Source: an uncultured Clostridia bacterium (GTDB taxonomy: Bacteria; Bacillota; Clostridia; Oscillospirales; Acutalibacteraceae). From it: DNA of 43,821 nucleotides. The position numbers were made by a program, and so were the translations under genes. Shown here piece after piece: positions 7,922 through 16,962 of this stretch (position 1 is the first letter of the stretch; each line of letters starts with the position of its first letter). A model generated the notes under the pieces. The model was not told where the DNA came from, searched no databases, and saw only the letters and a list, made by a program, of their open reading frames with translations. The stretch is taken from contig CAMKOU010000002.1 of assembly GCA_946414505.1 (NCBI GenBank), positions 1 through 43,821 of the forward strand. The letters are read 5' to 3'.

Positions 7922-8431
7922 ATGAATTTGATCATGCCCGTTTTTGCGGCGGTGATCGTCCTGTTTGGGCTCATACGGCGCGTACCGGTGTTTGACGCCT
8001 TCATCGCCGGTGCACGCGAGGGGCTGGTGACGCTGTATCACATCGCGCCCGCGATTTTGGGGCTGATGTTTGCCGTCAGCCTGCTGCGCGTCAGCGGCGC
8101 CACGGATGTGTTGTGCCAATGGCTGGCGCCTGCGGCACAGGCGGTGGGCTTTCCTGCCGAGGTGGTGCCGATGGCGCTGCTGCGGCCGGTTTCGGGCAGC
8201 GGCGCGACGGCGCTGCTGGTGTCGGTGCTGGAGGAGCACGGCCCCGACAGCTTTGCCGGCAGGGTGGCTTCGGTGCTGGCAGGGTCAAGCGAAACCACCT
8301 TTTTCGCCGTGACGATGTATTACGGCAGCGTCGGCGTCAAACAGATCCGCCACACCCTGCTTGCCGCCGTCGCCGCCGACCTGACCGCGATGGTGCTCAG
8401 CGCCGTGACCGTGCGGGCGTTTTTCGGCTAA
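7922..8431 (+). CDS. spmB: Spore maturation protein B
   Basis: MNLIMPVFAAVIVLFGLIRRVPVFDAFIAGAREGLVTLYHIAPAILGLMFAV...LRPVSGSGATALL...VASVLAGSSETTFFAVTMYYGSVGVKQIRHTL. Confidence 0.93.
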   Translation: MNLIMPVFAAVIVLFGLIRRVPVFDAFIAGAREGLVTLYHIAPAILGLMFAVSLLRVSGATDVLCQWLAPAAQAVGFPAEVVPMALLRPVSGSGATALLVSVLEEHGPDSFAGRVASVLAGSSETTFFAVTMYYGSVGVKQIRHTLLAAVAADLTAMVLSAVTVRAFFG

Positions 8432-8748
8432 AATCATTTTGTCATGTTTTCGATATAAAAGTCGCTTGACAGCCGAATATTACTATTTGTAAAGCGCAAT
8501 GTGGAAAATTTCTTTTTCAGAACGAAGGAGAATGCCCTCCGCATTCCCTCTTTACCCCTATATTTTGTTTTCCACCATGACAGCGCCCTATTTCGCACCG
8601 GTATTTTAACACTTTCAACAGAGTTTTCCACATCTTATTGTGGTTAAGGAAATTTACAAATTGTATAATTCCAGTGTCGGGAACATTGACCTTCCTTTTT
8701 GATTCTTTTATCGCAAAGACATTATTGTCATATTTGGGGTGATAGGCT

Positions 8749-9303
8749 TTGAACCGTAAGCTTTGCATATTAGAGCTGCTCGGCGGCGCGTTTGTCGCGG
8801 CAGGCGCCGCGTTTATGCGGCGGTTGTTCGCACTCAACAACGGGATGCTGCTCGGCATTTTATTCGGCGCCGTCAACGGCAGCGACTGGGAGCTGACCAA
8901 AACCCTGCTGCTGCCCTATCTGCTGTGGGCGCTGCTGGAGGCGCTGGTGCTGCGCCTGCGGTTTCACCGCTTTACCGTCGCCAAGACCGCCGCGCTCTAC
9001 CTGTTGGGCGTCGTCAGCCTGCTGCTGCGGCTCGGCGGCGCCGGCGGTGTGTGGGCAGACATCCTGCCCGTGGCGACGGCACTGGCAGCGTCGTATGCGC
9101 TCTACTGCTCTCCCCTGCCGCTGCGGTGGCTGTTCGCGCCCTCGCTGGTGCTGCTGTTTTTGTTTGTATCGCTGTTTGTCAGCCTGACGCCGTTTCCGCC
9201 GCGCTTGGCGTCCTTTTGCGACAGAGCGACCGGCATGTACGGCTTGCTGCCGCGGTGCTACGATTACGGCGCGTCGGCGCTCGATACGTTGAATTCTCTG
9301 TAG
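8749..9303 (+). CDS. Polytopic membrane protein, function unknown (possibly DUF6512-like)
   Basis: TTG start after GGGGTGATAG; several hydrophobic helices. Confidence 0.65.
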   Translation: MNRKLCILELLGGAFVAAGAAFMRRLFALNNGMLLGILFGAVNGSDWELTKTLLLPYLLWALLEALVLRLRFHRFTVAKTAALYLLGVVSLLLRLGGAGGVWADILPVATALAASYALYCSPLPLRWLFAPSLVLLFLFVSLFVSLTPFPPRLASFCDRATGMYGLLPRCYDYGASALDTLNSL

Positions 9304-9387
9304 AAAATCGCTTTTAATTCTATATTAGAATATCAACAAACGGCGGAATATGGTATAATAAATAGGAATATCGTTATATAAAGAGGA

Positions 9388-10146
9388 ATGGTCATGAAAG
9401 AAAACCATACAGAGCCAAAGCCCGACGTCATCGCGGGCAGAAATCCTGTCAGCGAGGCGCTTCGCAGCGGCAGACCCATCGACAAAATTTTGGTGGCGCG
9501 CGGCGAAAAAAGCGGCGCCGTGGTGGGGATCCTCGCCAAGGCGCGCGACCGGCAGATCCCCGTCAAGGAGGTCGACCGCGCCAAGCTGGACTTTCTGAGC
9601 GGCACGGCGCCCCACCAGGGGATCGCGGCGCTGGCGGCAGCCAAGGATTACTGCACCGTGGACGACATTTTCGCCTACGCCGCAGCGCGCGGCGAGCCGC
9701 CGTTTTTGGTGATTTTGGACGAGCTGGAGGATCCCCACAACCTCGGCGCGATCATCCGCACCGCCGAGTGCGCGGGCGTTCACGGCGTGATCGTTCCCAA
9801 ACGGCGCAGCGCGAGCCTCAGCTACACCGTGGGCAAGGCGAGCGCCGGCGCGGTAGAATATATGCGCGTGGCGCGCGTCACCAATATCGCCCAGCTGATC
9901 GACGACATCAAATCGCGCGGCGTGTGGGTGTACGGCGCGGACATGAACGGCACCGACTATTTGCAGTGTGATCTATCGGGTGCGTGCGCGCTGGTCATCG
10001 GCAACGAGGGCAAGGGCATTTCGCGGCTGGTGCGTGAAAAATGCGACGTCATTGTTTCGCTGCCGATGAAGGGCCGCATCAACTCGCTCAACGCCTCGGT
10101 CGCGGCGGGCATACTGATCTATCACGCGCTGACAGGCAGAAATTAG
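9388..10146 (+). CDS. rlmB: 23S rRNA (guanosine-2'-O-)-methyltransferase RlmB-like (SpoU/TrmH family)
   Basis: VIAGRNPVSEALRSGRPIDKILVARG...LDELEDPHNLGAIIRTAECAGVHGVIVPKRRSA...LVIGNEGKGISRLVREKCD...INSLNASVAAGILIY. Confidence 0.95.
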   Translation: MVMKENHTEPKPDVIAGRNPVSEALRSGRPIDKILVARGEKSGAVVGILAKARDRQIPVKEVDRAKLDFLSGTAPHQGIAALAAAKDYCTVDDIFAYAAARGEPPFLVILDELEDPHNLGAIIRTAECAGVHGVIVPKRRSASLSYTVGKASAGAVEYMRVARVTNIAQLIDDIKSRGVWVYGADMNGTDYLQCDLSGACALVIGNEGKGISRLVREKCDVIVSLPMKGRINSLNASVAAGILIYHALTGRN

Positions 10147-10163
10147 CGAAAGGAAGTGAGGGC

Positions 10164-12701
10164 ATGTCGGATTTTGACAAAAACCGCTCACATACAGAAC
10201 AGGAACCGGAGGGCGCTGCCGAGGATCCGCGGATGCTGGAGGCAACGCGGAAGTTTACGAAAAAGCCCAAGGTCATCGACATTTTCAGCAACACGGATCA
10301 AAAGCCGCGCCTGAAAAATCAAAATCCGCTGGAAGCCGACACGCCGCCTGCACCGCCGGCGGACAGCAGCAACGCCATCATCGGCGAAAAAACCGCCGCC
10401 ACCATGCAGGCAGCGCTGCTGATGGACGGCGACGATCCCCCGGAAAACGGCGCGGAAGCGGTGGTGACGCTCGCGCCGGAGTTTGACGAGGAAACGCAAT
10501 TTGCAGGCGAGGTGCTGGAGGAAGCGGAGCCGTTTCGCGAGATCACCAATATCGAAAGCATCAACACCATCGACATTTCGCTTGACCCTGCGCCTGCCCC
10601 GCAGGAGGAACCGCCGGCGGCGGCGCCTGCCGCGCCGGAGGAAACGCTGGGCTTCCGCATTACGCCGGACAAGCAGACCGAGCGCATTGTTGCCAAGGTG
10701 CCGGTTTACCGTCCCGACGAGCCGCAAAACACCCTCAACGTGAAGGCAGGCAGGTTTTCCAATGTGGTGGAGCTGGAATACAAGGAATATATCCGCTCCA
10801 AAAGTCCTGCGGTGGCGCCGCGTCCGCATGTGGAGCTGACAGACGTGGACGATTTTGAGGAGGACGTCAGCTCGCCGCAGGAGAAGATCCTCGGCGCGGT
10901 GGTCGGCTTTTTCTCGAAGGACGACGCGCAGGGCGGCAACACGCCGCACGAGGAAAAGGAAACGCCCGTGGAGGATTACACGGGCGAGGACGACGAGCGC
11001 AGCATCAAATATGAACTAAAGCAAAATATCCGCAAGCTGTTTTTCCGCAGCCTGATCTCCGGCGTGCTGGCGCTGGTGTCTGTCATCTTCACCGTGCTTG
11101 TCCGCGTGATGCCCGAGGGCATCCTCTCCGTCATCCCCGTGGCGCCCGCCGCCTACGCGGTGTTCAACCTGCTGCTGGCAGGCTCGGCGGTGGTGCTCAA
11201 CCGCGTGTCCATGCGCAACGGCCTGCAGCCGCTGCTGCGGCTCAAGGGCAACAGCGACACGGCGGTCGCCGTCGCCGGCGTTGCGGCATTGCTGCAATGT
11301 GTGTCCGCGTTTTTCATCCAGCTGGGACACATGTCCGCGTTCAACGTCAACTACTACTGCGCCGTCGTGCTGCTGGCGTTTTTTGCCAACAACGTCGGCA
11401 AGCTGGTGATGGTGCGGCGCGTGCGCGACAACTTCCTGTTTTTGACCGCCAAGGCGCCGAAATACGCGGCAAAGATCTACAACAACGAATCCGTGGCGGA
11501 CAAGCTGCTGAGCGGCACGCTGTCCGAAAAAAATCTGATCGCCTATCAGCATAAAACCAAGTTCGCCTCTAACTTTTTAAAGATCTCCTACGCGCCCGAC
11601 CCCAGCGAGGACTTGGCGTCCCGTCTGGCGCCGATCACCACGATCGCGGCGATCTCCACGGCGGTGCTGTGCGGCGTGATCCGCCTGTCCTTTGCCGAGG
11701 CGTTCGGCGCGCTGGCGCTGGTGACGGCGATCGGCATCCCGATCTCCACGCTGCTGGCGGTCAACGTGCCCGTGCGCAAGCTGTGCAAAACCCTGACCGC
11801 CTACGGCGCGATGATGGCGGGCTTTCCGTCCATCAAGCAATTTTGCGACAGCACCGCCGTAATGATCGACGCCGAGGAGCTGTTCCCCGCCGACTCGATC
11901 GACTTGGAGGGCATCAAAACCTTTGAGGAGTACAACGTTGACGAGTCGCTGCTGTGCGGCATCGCCGTGCTCAAGGAGGCGCAAAACCCGATCGCCAACG
12001 CCTTTGCCACCGTGGTCAGCGAAACCAAGGAAACGCTGCCCGATGTGGAAAGCGTGCTGTACGAGGACGGCATGGGACTGGTCGGCTGGATCAACGGCGA
12101 GCGCATTTTGGTCGGCTCGCGCAAGCTGATGGAAAAATACCATGTGGAGATGCCGCAGGAGAACTATGAGGAACAGTACACCCACGACGGCAGACAGATC
12201 TCGTTTTTGTCGCGCGCCGGCAATTTGGTGGCGATTTTGGTGACGCGCTACCGTGCCGATCCGGAGCTGAAAAGCGAGCTGCAGCGTGCCGAAGCAAACG
12301 GCATCAGCTTTTTGATCCGCTCCACCGACTACAACATCAGCGAGGATCTGGTGGCGAATCTATACAACGTATTTTACCGCAGCGTCAAGGTGCTGCCCAC
12401 CGGCCTGGGCAACGTGCTGAAGGAGGCGTGCAGCGTCACCGAGGATCAGTCACGCGCCTATTTGATCACGCGCGGCAAGGCGCCCGGTCTGGCGCGCGCG
12501 GTGTCCGGCTGTGTGAAAATCAAGCAAAACATCACCCTTGCCATTGTCATTCAGCTGATCGCCGTGATCCTCGGGTTGCTGATCGCCGTTCCGCTGGCGC
12601 TGTATGCCGGCGTCGGCGTGATGGGATCCGCCGAGGTGTTGATTTACGCTGTTTTTTGGGCGGTCGCCGCCATTGTCGCCCCGGCGATACAAAAACCGTA
12701 G
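10164..12701 (+). CDS. Large membrane protein with degenerate P-type (P1B-like) ATPase fold and long acidic/Pro-rich N-terminus
   Basis: YEDGMGLVGWINGERILVGSRKLMEKYHV and AVLKEAQNPIANAFA align with P1B N-domain signatures, but DKTGT and GDGxND are absent. Start chosen after AGGAAGTGAGGGC; the track start at 10041 overlaps rlmB. Confidence 0.7.
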   Translation: MSDFDKNRSHTEQEPEGAAEDPRMLEATRKFTKKPKVIDIFSNTDQKPRLKNQNPLEADTPPAPPADSSNAIIGEKTAATMQAALLMDGDDPPENGAEAVVTLAPEFDEETQFAGEVLEEAEPFREITNIESINTIDISLDPAPAPQEEPPAAAPAAPEETLGFRITPDKQTERIVAKVPVYRPDEPQNTLNVKAGRFSNVVELEYKEYIRSKSPAVAPRPHVELTDVDDFEEDVSSPQEKILGAVVGFFSKDDAQGGNTPHEEKETPVEDYTGEDDERSIKYELKQNIRKLFFRSLISGVLALVSVIFTVLVRVMPEGILSVIPVAPAAYAVFNLLLAGSAVVLNRVSMRNGLQPLLRLKGNSDTAVAVAGVAALLQCVSAFFIQLGHMSAFNVNYYCAVVLLAFFANNVGKLVMVRRVRDNFLFLTAKAPKYAAKIYNNESVADKLLSGTLSEKNLIAYQHKTKFASNFLKISYAPDPSEDLASRLAPITTIAAISTAVLCGVIRLSFAEAFGALALVTAIGIPISTLLAVNVPVRKLCKTLTAYGAMMAGFPSIKQFCDSTAVMIDAEELFPADSIDLEGIKTFEEYNVDESLLCGIAVLKEAQNPIANAFATVVSETKETLPDVESVLYEDGMGLVGWINGERILVGSRKLMEKYHVEMPQENYEEQYTHDGRQISFLSRAGNLVAILVTRYRADPELKSELQRAEANGISFLIRSTDYNISEDLVANLYNVFYRSVKVLPTGLGNVLKEACSVTEDQSRAYLITRGKAPGLARAVSGCVKIKQNITLAIVIQLIAVILGLLIAVPLALYAGVGVMGSAEVLIYAVFWAVAAIVAPAIQKP

Positions 12702-12725
12702 TATTTTATGAAAGGGTATGATCGC

Positions 12726-13370
12726 ATGAAAATCGCTCCTTCGCTGCTGTCCTGTGACTTTTCCGTCATGGGGGCGGAAATAGAACGCATGGACAAGGCA
12801 GGCGCCGACTGGATGCACCTGGACGTGATGGACGGCCACTTTGTGCCCAACCTCACCTTTGGCGCTCCCGTCATCAAACGGGTGCGCCGCTACACCGCCA
12901 AACCGTTTGACGTACATTTGATGATTTCCGAGCCGCTGCGCTACATCGACGATTTTGCCGCTGCCGGCGCGGATATCATCACCTTTCACGTGGAGTGCGA
13001 TTCCGATATCGGCGCCACCATCGACAAGATCAGGGACAACGGCATTTTGCCGGGACTGGTTCTCAAGCCGGGCACCCCTGCCGAGGCGGTATTCCCCTAT
13101 TTGGACAAGCTGGCGCTGGTGCTGGTGATGACCGTGGAGCCGGGCTTTGGCGGACAGTCGTTTATGGCGGACATGCTGCCAAAGGTGCGGCAGATCAAAG
13201 CCGAATGCGCACGGCGCGGCTTAACCGTTTTGATTGAAGCGGACGGCGGCATCGGAGAAGCCACCATCGCGCAGTGCGCCGCAGCCGGCGTGGATGTTTG
13301 CGTTGCGGGCACGGCGGTGTTTCAGGCGGACGACCCCGCCCAAGCCATCGCGCAGCTGCAGGCATATTAG
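12726..13370 (+). CDS. rpe: Ribulose-phosphate 3-epimerase
   Basis: MKIAPSLLSCDFSVMGAEIERMDKAGADWMHLDVMDGHFVPNLTFGAPVI...VMTVEPGFGGQSF...DGGIGEAT. Confidence 0.97.
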   Translation: MKIAPSLLSCDFSVMGAEIERMDKAGADWMHLDVMDGHFVPNLTFGAPVIKRVRRYTAKPFDVHLMISEPLRYIDDFAAAGADIITFHVECDSDIGATIDKIRDNGILPGLVLKPGTPAEAVFPYLDKLALVLVMTVEPGFGGQSFMADMLPKVRQIKAECARRGLTVLIEADGGIGEATIAQCAAAGVDVCVAGTAVFQADDPAQAIAQLQAY

Positions 13371-13387
13371 AATGAATACAAGCAAAT

Positions 13388-13429
13388 AAACGGCAACGGC
13401 GGCTCACACGAGCCGCCGTTGCCGTTTGA
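13388..13429. terminator. Hairpin between rpe and the convergent lipoprotein gene
   Basis: AACGGCAACGGCGGCTCACACGAGCCGCCGTTGCCGTTT. Confidence 0.75.
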
Positions 13430-13444
13430 ACATGACAGGAAGAA

Positions 13445-13903
13445 TCATTTTATGATCTTGCTGTTGAGCACTTTGCCGTTTTTCGACACAAACACGTAAA
13501 CGATCACCATGTTGTCCACACCCGTTTCGGCGCGCGCCGCTTTGATGTCCAGCGCACTGACAGAGCCGAGGGGAACACTTTCCAGGGCAGACGCCTGTTC
13601 GTCTGTCACATCCGCCTTGACGTCCACGCGGAATACCACGACGTTGCCTTTGGCATAAATATCCATCGCTATCTGATCGGTTCCCAGACTTGACTGATAC
13701 GCGTCCAAGCCCTTTTCGCTCATGTAGCTTTCGAGTTTTTTCTGTGCCGCTGTGTCAGACGTGTCAATGGCGTCGTCGGTGTACAGAACCACACCGTTTT
13801 TGTCCTTCAGCTCATGCACGTTGCTGCCCGCGCAGGCGGTGAACAGCAGACACGCCGCCAGCAGAACGGCGATCAGCGAGATATGTTTGATGCTTTTTTT
13901 CAT
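13445..13903 (-). CDS. Small lipoprotein with a kinase-neighbour-like extracellular domain
   Basis: Lipobox LLFTACAGS; QKKLESYMSEKG...IVYVFVSKNGKVLNSKIIK resembles the C-terminus of the adjacent kinase. Confidence 0.7.
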   Translation of the reverse strand: MKKSIKHISLIAVLLAACLLFTACAGSNVHELKDKNGVVLYTDDAIDTSDTAAQKKLESYMSEKGLDAYQSSLGTDQIAMDIYAKGNVVVFRVDVKADVTDEQASALESVPLGSVSALDIKAARAETGVDNMVIVYVFVSKNGKVLNSKIIK

Positions 13904-13929
13904 TGTCCTACATCTCCTTACGGGGGTAT

Positions 13930-15648
13930 TTAATCATCCACGATCACCGTGGTGATCACATCGCCGGATTTTGTGTAATAGGCATAGACGATTTGCGGGT
14001 CTTCGACGTCCGCCTTGTTGATCAGATCGCCTTTAAAGGATATGACCTGTTCGTTGGTTTTCAAGGTGGCGGTGTCCTTTTTCAGCTGTGCTATCTGCGC
14101 CGCGCTCAAGTCAATGACATACTTGTATTGCAGCACCAGCGTGTTGCCCGACACAAAGTAGGAGTATTTGAACTCATCGGTCGATACGTCGCGGTCATTG
14201 GCGACCATATAGCTCGTCAGGCGCTGCTCGGCGCGGACGTCGCCGGTATTGATGCGGTTGTCCTCCAGCAAATACACGCCGCCTTCGTTTTTCAGCGTAT
14301 GCGCCGACGCGGAAACGCTCGTTTCGGGCTCGCTTTCCTCCTCCGACGACTGCTCGGTTTCCTCGCTGCTTTGCACGTCGGAGGTGTCGGCGGCGGACGA
14401 AACCGAAGAGGGCGTATAGCGGCTCAGGCTGACTTGGCTGCTTTGCGTGCCGGTTGGCGTGTCGGGCGTATTTCCCCTGCCGCCCAGCAGCGTCACCGCT
14501 GCCACGATACCGCCGCCGATCAGCACCACGGCGGCAACCAGCACGATAATGAGCGGCGCTTTGGATTTTTTCGCCGGCGTTTTATCCGCCGGTGTGACAG
14601 GATGCACGGGCGGCGTGACAGTGTGCACGGGCGGCATAACAGGCGGTTTGAGCGGACGCACCGGCGGCGCCACGGGCTGGTTGCCGACGGTCGGCGTGGT
14701 AAACTCTTTGATCAGCGTTTGCATGTCGGGCGTGCGGTCTTCCCTGTGCAGCGCCAGGCCGTGCATCAGCGCACGCTCCTGATACGGCAGCACCTTGACG
14801 CCGAGCTGCGACGGCGGCTGCAGGGTGTCCTTTGCCAAACGGTCGAGACTGCTGACCGGCACCTTGCCCGTGATGCAGGCATAGATGGTGGCGCACAGCG
14901 CATACACATCGGTGTAGGGACCCTGCTGGCCGTTGGAGCGATACTGCTCCTCCGGCGCGAAGCCCTGCTTGAGGATCACCGACATTTGCCGCTCGGAATT
15001 GGTATAGTACCGCGCCGAGCCGAAATCCATCAGCTTCAGCTTGCCGCGCTTGGTGTACATGATATTATCGGGGCTGATGTCGCGGTGAATGATGCCGCGC
15101 GCGTGGATCACGCTGAGCGAGTGCATGACCGGCACCAGCAGCGACACCAGCTGCTCCAGCGAAAAGCAGCCGTGGTGGTTCACATAATCCTTGAGCGTTT
15201 CGCCGTTGAGGTATTCCATGACGATGTACGCCGTGCCGTTCGCCTGGAAATAGTCGAGCACATACACGATGCCCTCTTCCTCCGAAAACGCCGCAACGTT
15301 TTTCGCCTCCACCAAAAAGCGCTCCACACCGCGGTTGAAGAAGTCCTCCTTGCCCTGTGAAACCATCACCACGGTGGACTCGCTGTTGCTGCGGTTGGCG
15401 GCGCCGGAGGGATAAAACTCCTTGATGGCAACGCGCTTGGACAGGGTGGTGTCCAAGCCGATATAGGTGATGCCAAAGCCCCCCTCGCCGATGACATTGC
15501 CGACGAGATACCGCCCTGTCAGCATGGTGCCGCAAGGCAAATGATAGGGAGAGCCGGAGCGCGGCGCAGCGGCATTGTCGTAGCCGCAGTGCGGACAAAC
15601 CGACGCGCCCTTCAGCGATCGCATACATTTATAACAATAGTTTTGCAT
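13930..15648 (-). CDS. Membrane Ser/Thr protein kinase with N-terminal zinc ribbon and C-terminal extracellular domain
   Basis: MQNYCYKCMRSLKGASVCPHCGYDN; GEGGFGITY; VAIKEFYPSG; IIHRDISPDNIM; LMDFGSAR; one TM (LIIVLVAAVVLIGGGIVAAVTLL). Confidence 0.92.
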   Translation of the reverse strand: MQNYCYKCMRSLKGASVCPHCGYDNAAAPRSGSPYHLPCGTMLTGRYLVGNVIGEGGFGITYIGLDTTLSKRVAIKEFYPSGAANRSNSESTVVMVSQGKEDFFNRGVERFLVEAKNVAAFSEEEGIVYVLDYFQANGTAYIVMEYLNGETLKDYVNHHGCFSLEQLVSLLVPVMHSLSVIHARGIIHRDISPDNIMYTKRGKLKLMDFGSARYYTNSERQMSVILKQGFAPEEQYRSNGQQGPYTDVYALCATIYACITGKVPVSSLDRLAKDTLQPPSQLGVKVLPYQERALMHGLALHREDRTPDMQTLIKEFTTPTVGNQPVAPPVRPLKPPVMPPVHTVTPPVHPVTPADKTPAKKSKAPLIIVLVAAVVLIGGGIVAAVTLLGGRGNTPDTPTGTQSSQVSLSRYTPSSVSSAADTSDVQSSEETEQSSEEESEPETSVSASAHTLKNEGGVYLLEDNRINTGDVRAEQRLTSYMVANDRDVSTDEFKYSYFVSGNTLVLQYKYVIDLSAAQIAQLKKDTATLKTNEQVISFKGDLINKADVEDPQIVYAYYTKSGDVITTVIVDD

Positions 15649-15767
15649 ATTTAACCGTCCTAAATGTTGCTGTAATTGTCGTTGGCAGACAACTACGCAA
15701 TTATATTATAGCCCATCTTGCAGGATATTGCAATATCAAAATGATAACAATCCCGATGCTTTTGCGC

Positions 15768-15804
15768 AAAAGCAGGCAGCCGCAAACGGCTGCCTGCTGT
15801 ATGG
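15768..15804 (-). terminator. Hairpin after the zinc-ribbon membrane protein gene
   Basis: GCAGGCAGCCGCAAACGGCTGCCTGC; minus strand followed by TTTTGCGC. Confidence 0.6.
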
Positions 15805-15821
15805 TCAAAAACAAACGACAA

Positions 15822-16814
15822 TTAATATGGCGTAAAGGTGGCGCCGGTCGGCAGCTTCCACTCGCCGTTATAGCGCGCCATATAAATGGTGTTGTCTTCG
15901 GTTTGGTTCATCGACTGTCCCATGACATAACCGGTCACCTTAACGGTGGCGTCCACCGCCGCGATCTCGGTAATATTGTTTTGCTTGACGGTATCGCTTG
16001 TAAACCGACTGACCATGCTTTTAAATTCGCTGCTGTTTTTATCGTACACCTTGCACTTGTCGTCGTGAACATCCACTTCGTACTTCATGCCGTTCAACAG
16101 CGCCAGGCTGCTGCGGTCCGCATCGGTGATCTGATAGTCGTTGTCGATGGTATACTTTTTGATAACCTCTTCGTACTGACCCGCGTTCAGCAAGGCAAAC
16201 ACATCATTCAAGGCGTCCTTGTAGCTGCCCTTGGACGGGTTGGCACAGCTGCGGAACACGAAAATGCCGCCGACGATCACGGCAACCGCCAACACCGCCG
16301 CCACGATGATCAGCACCAGCTTTTTGGTGCCCAAGCCCTTTTTGGTTTGTGTGGGAACGGGGTTGTTGTAGCCGGGCTGATAGGCAGGCTGTGTGCTGCT
16401 GTACTGCGACGGCTGCTGATATTGCTGAAATTGCTGTTCAAAATTATTCTGCGGCTGTGGCGCCGGATACGCCTCCTGCTGCCGGTACTGCGTCGCCGCA
16501 GGCGGCTGCTCATAAACAGGCTGTTCCGCGGCGGGCGGCTCATAGGCAGGCTGTTCCGCGGCAGGCGGTGCGGTCGGCTGATTGCCGGGCGCAAAGCTCC
16601 ACGGCGAAGCGGCAGGCGCAGGCGTTTCCGGCTGCGGCGCGCTTTCGGGAACCGGCACTTCGTCAAAATTTGCCGCAACGGTTTTTTCCACCTCTAAGGC
16701 AGGCTGCGGATCAGGCTGCGGCGCGCTTTTGACGGCGTCCTGCAGCTTGGCGCCGCATCCGGAGCAAAACAGTTGGTTGGGCGTGATGGGTCGGTTGCAT
16801 CTTGGACAATTCAT
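15822..16814 (-). CDS. Zinc-ribbon single-TM protein with Pro/Gln-rich linker
   Basis: MNCPRCNRPITPNQLFCSGCGAKLQ; TM KLVLIIVAAVLAVAVIVGGIFVF; C-terminal domain with GEWKLPTGATFTPY. Confidence 0.75.
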   Translation of the reverse strand: MNCPRCNRPITPNQLFCSGCGAKLQDAVKSAPQPDPQPALEVEKTVAANFDEVPVPESAPQPETPAPAASPWSFAPGNQPTAPPAAEQPAYEPPAAEQPVYEQPPAATQYRQQEAYPAPQPQNNFEQQFQQYQQPSQYSSTQPAYQPGYNNPVPTQTKKGLGTKKLVLIIVAAVLAVAVIVGGIFVFRSCANPSKGSYKDALNDVFALLNAGQYEEVIKKYTIDNDYQITDADRSSLALLNGMKYEVDVHDDKCKVYDKNSSEFKSMVSRFTSDTVKQNNITEIAAVDATVKVTGYVMGQSMNQTEDNTIYMARYNGEWKLPTGATFTPY

Positions 16815-16962
16815 GTGGTACCTCCGTTATGTAATGGAGAACCCCTGCACGGTGTGCGCGTGAAGGCCTCCATGATGATTTTGATTGAAATAACGCCGGT
16901 TTCCCGCCGCCGCGCGTTTTCACGACCGGGAGCCGTGCGGCGTCACGCTGCCGTACCGCGCG

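Noticed and set aside
10041-10163. Extended N-terminus of the pseudo-ATPase ORF
   Set aside because: It would overlap rlmB by over 100 bp; an ATG with a good SD exists at 10164.
13903-15360. 485-aa plus-strand ORF opposite the kinase
   Set aside because: The kinase motifs on the minus strand are unambiguous; this ORF has no recognisable domain.
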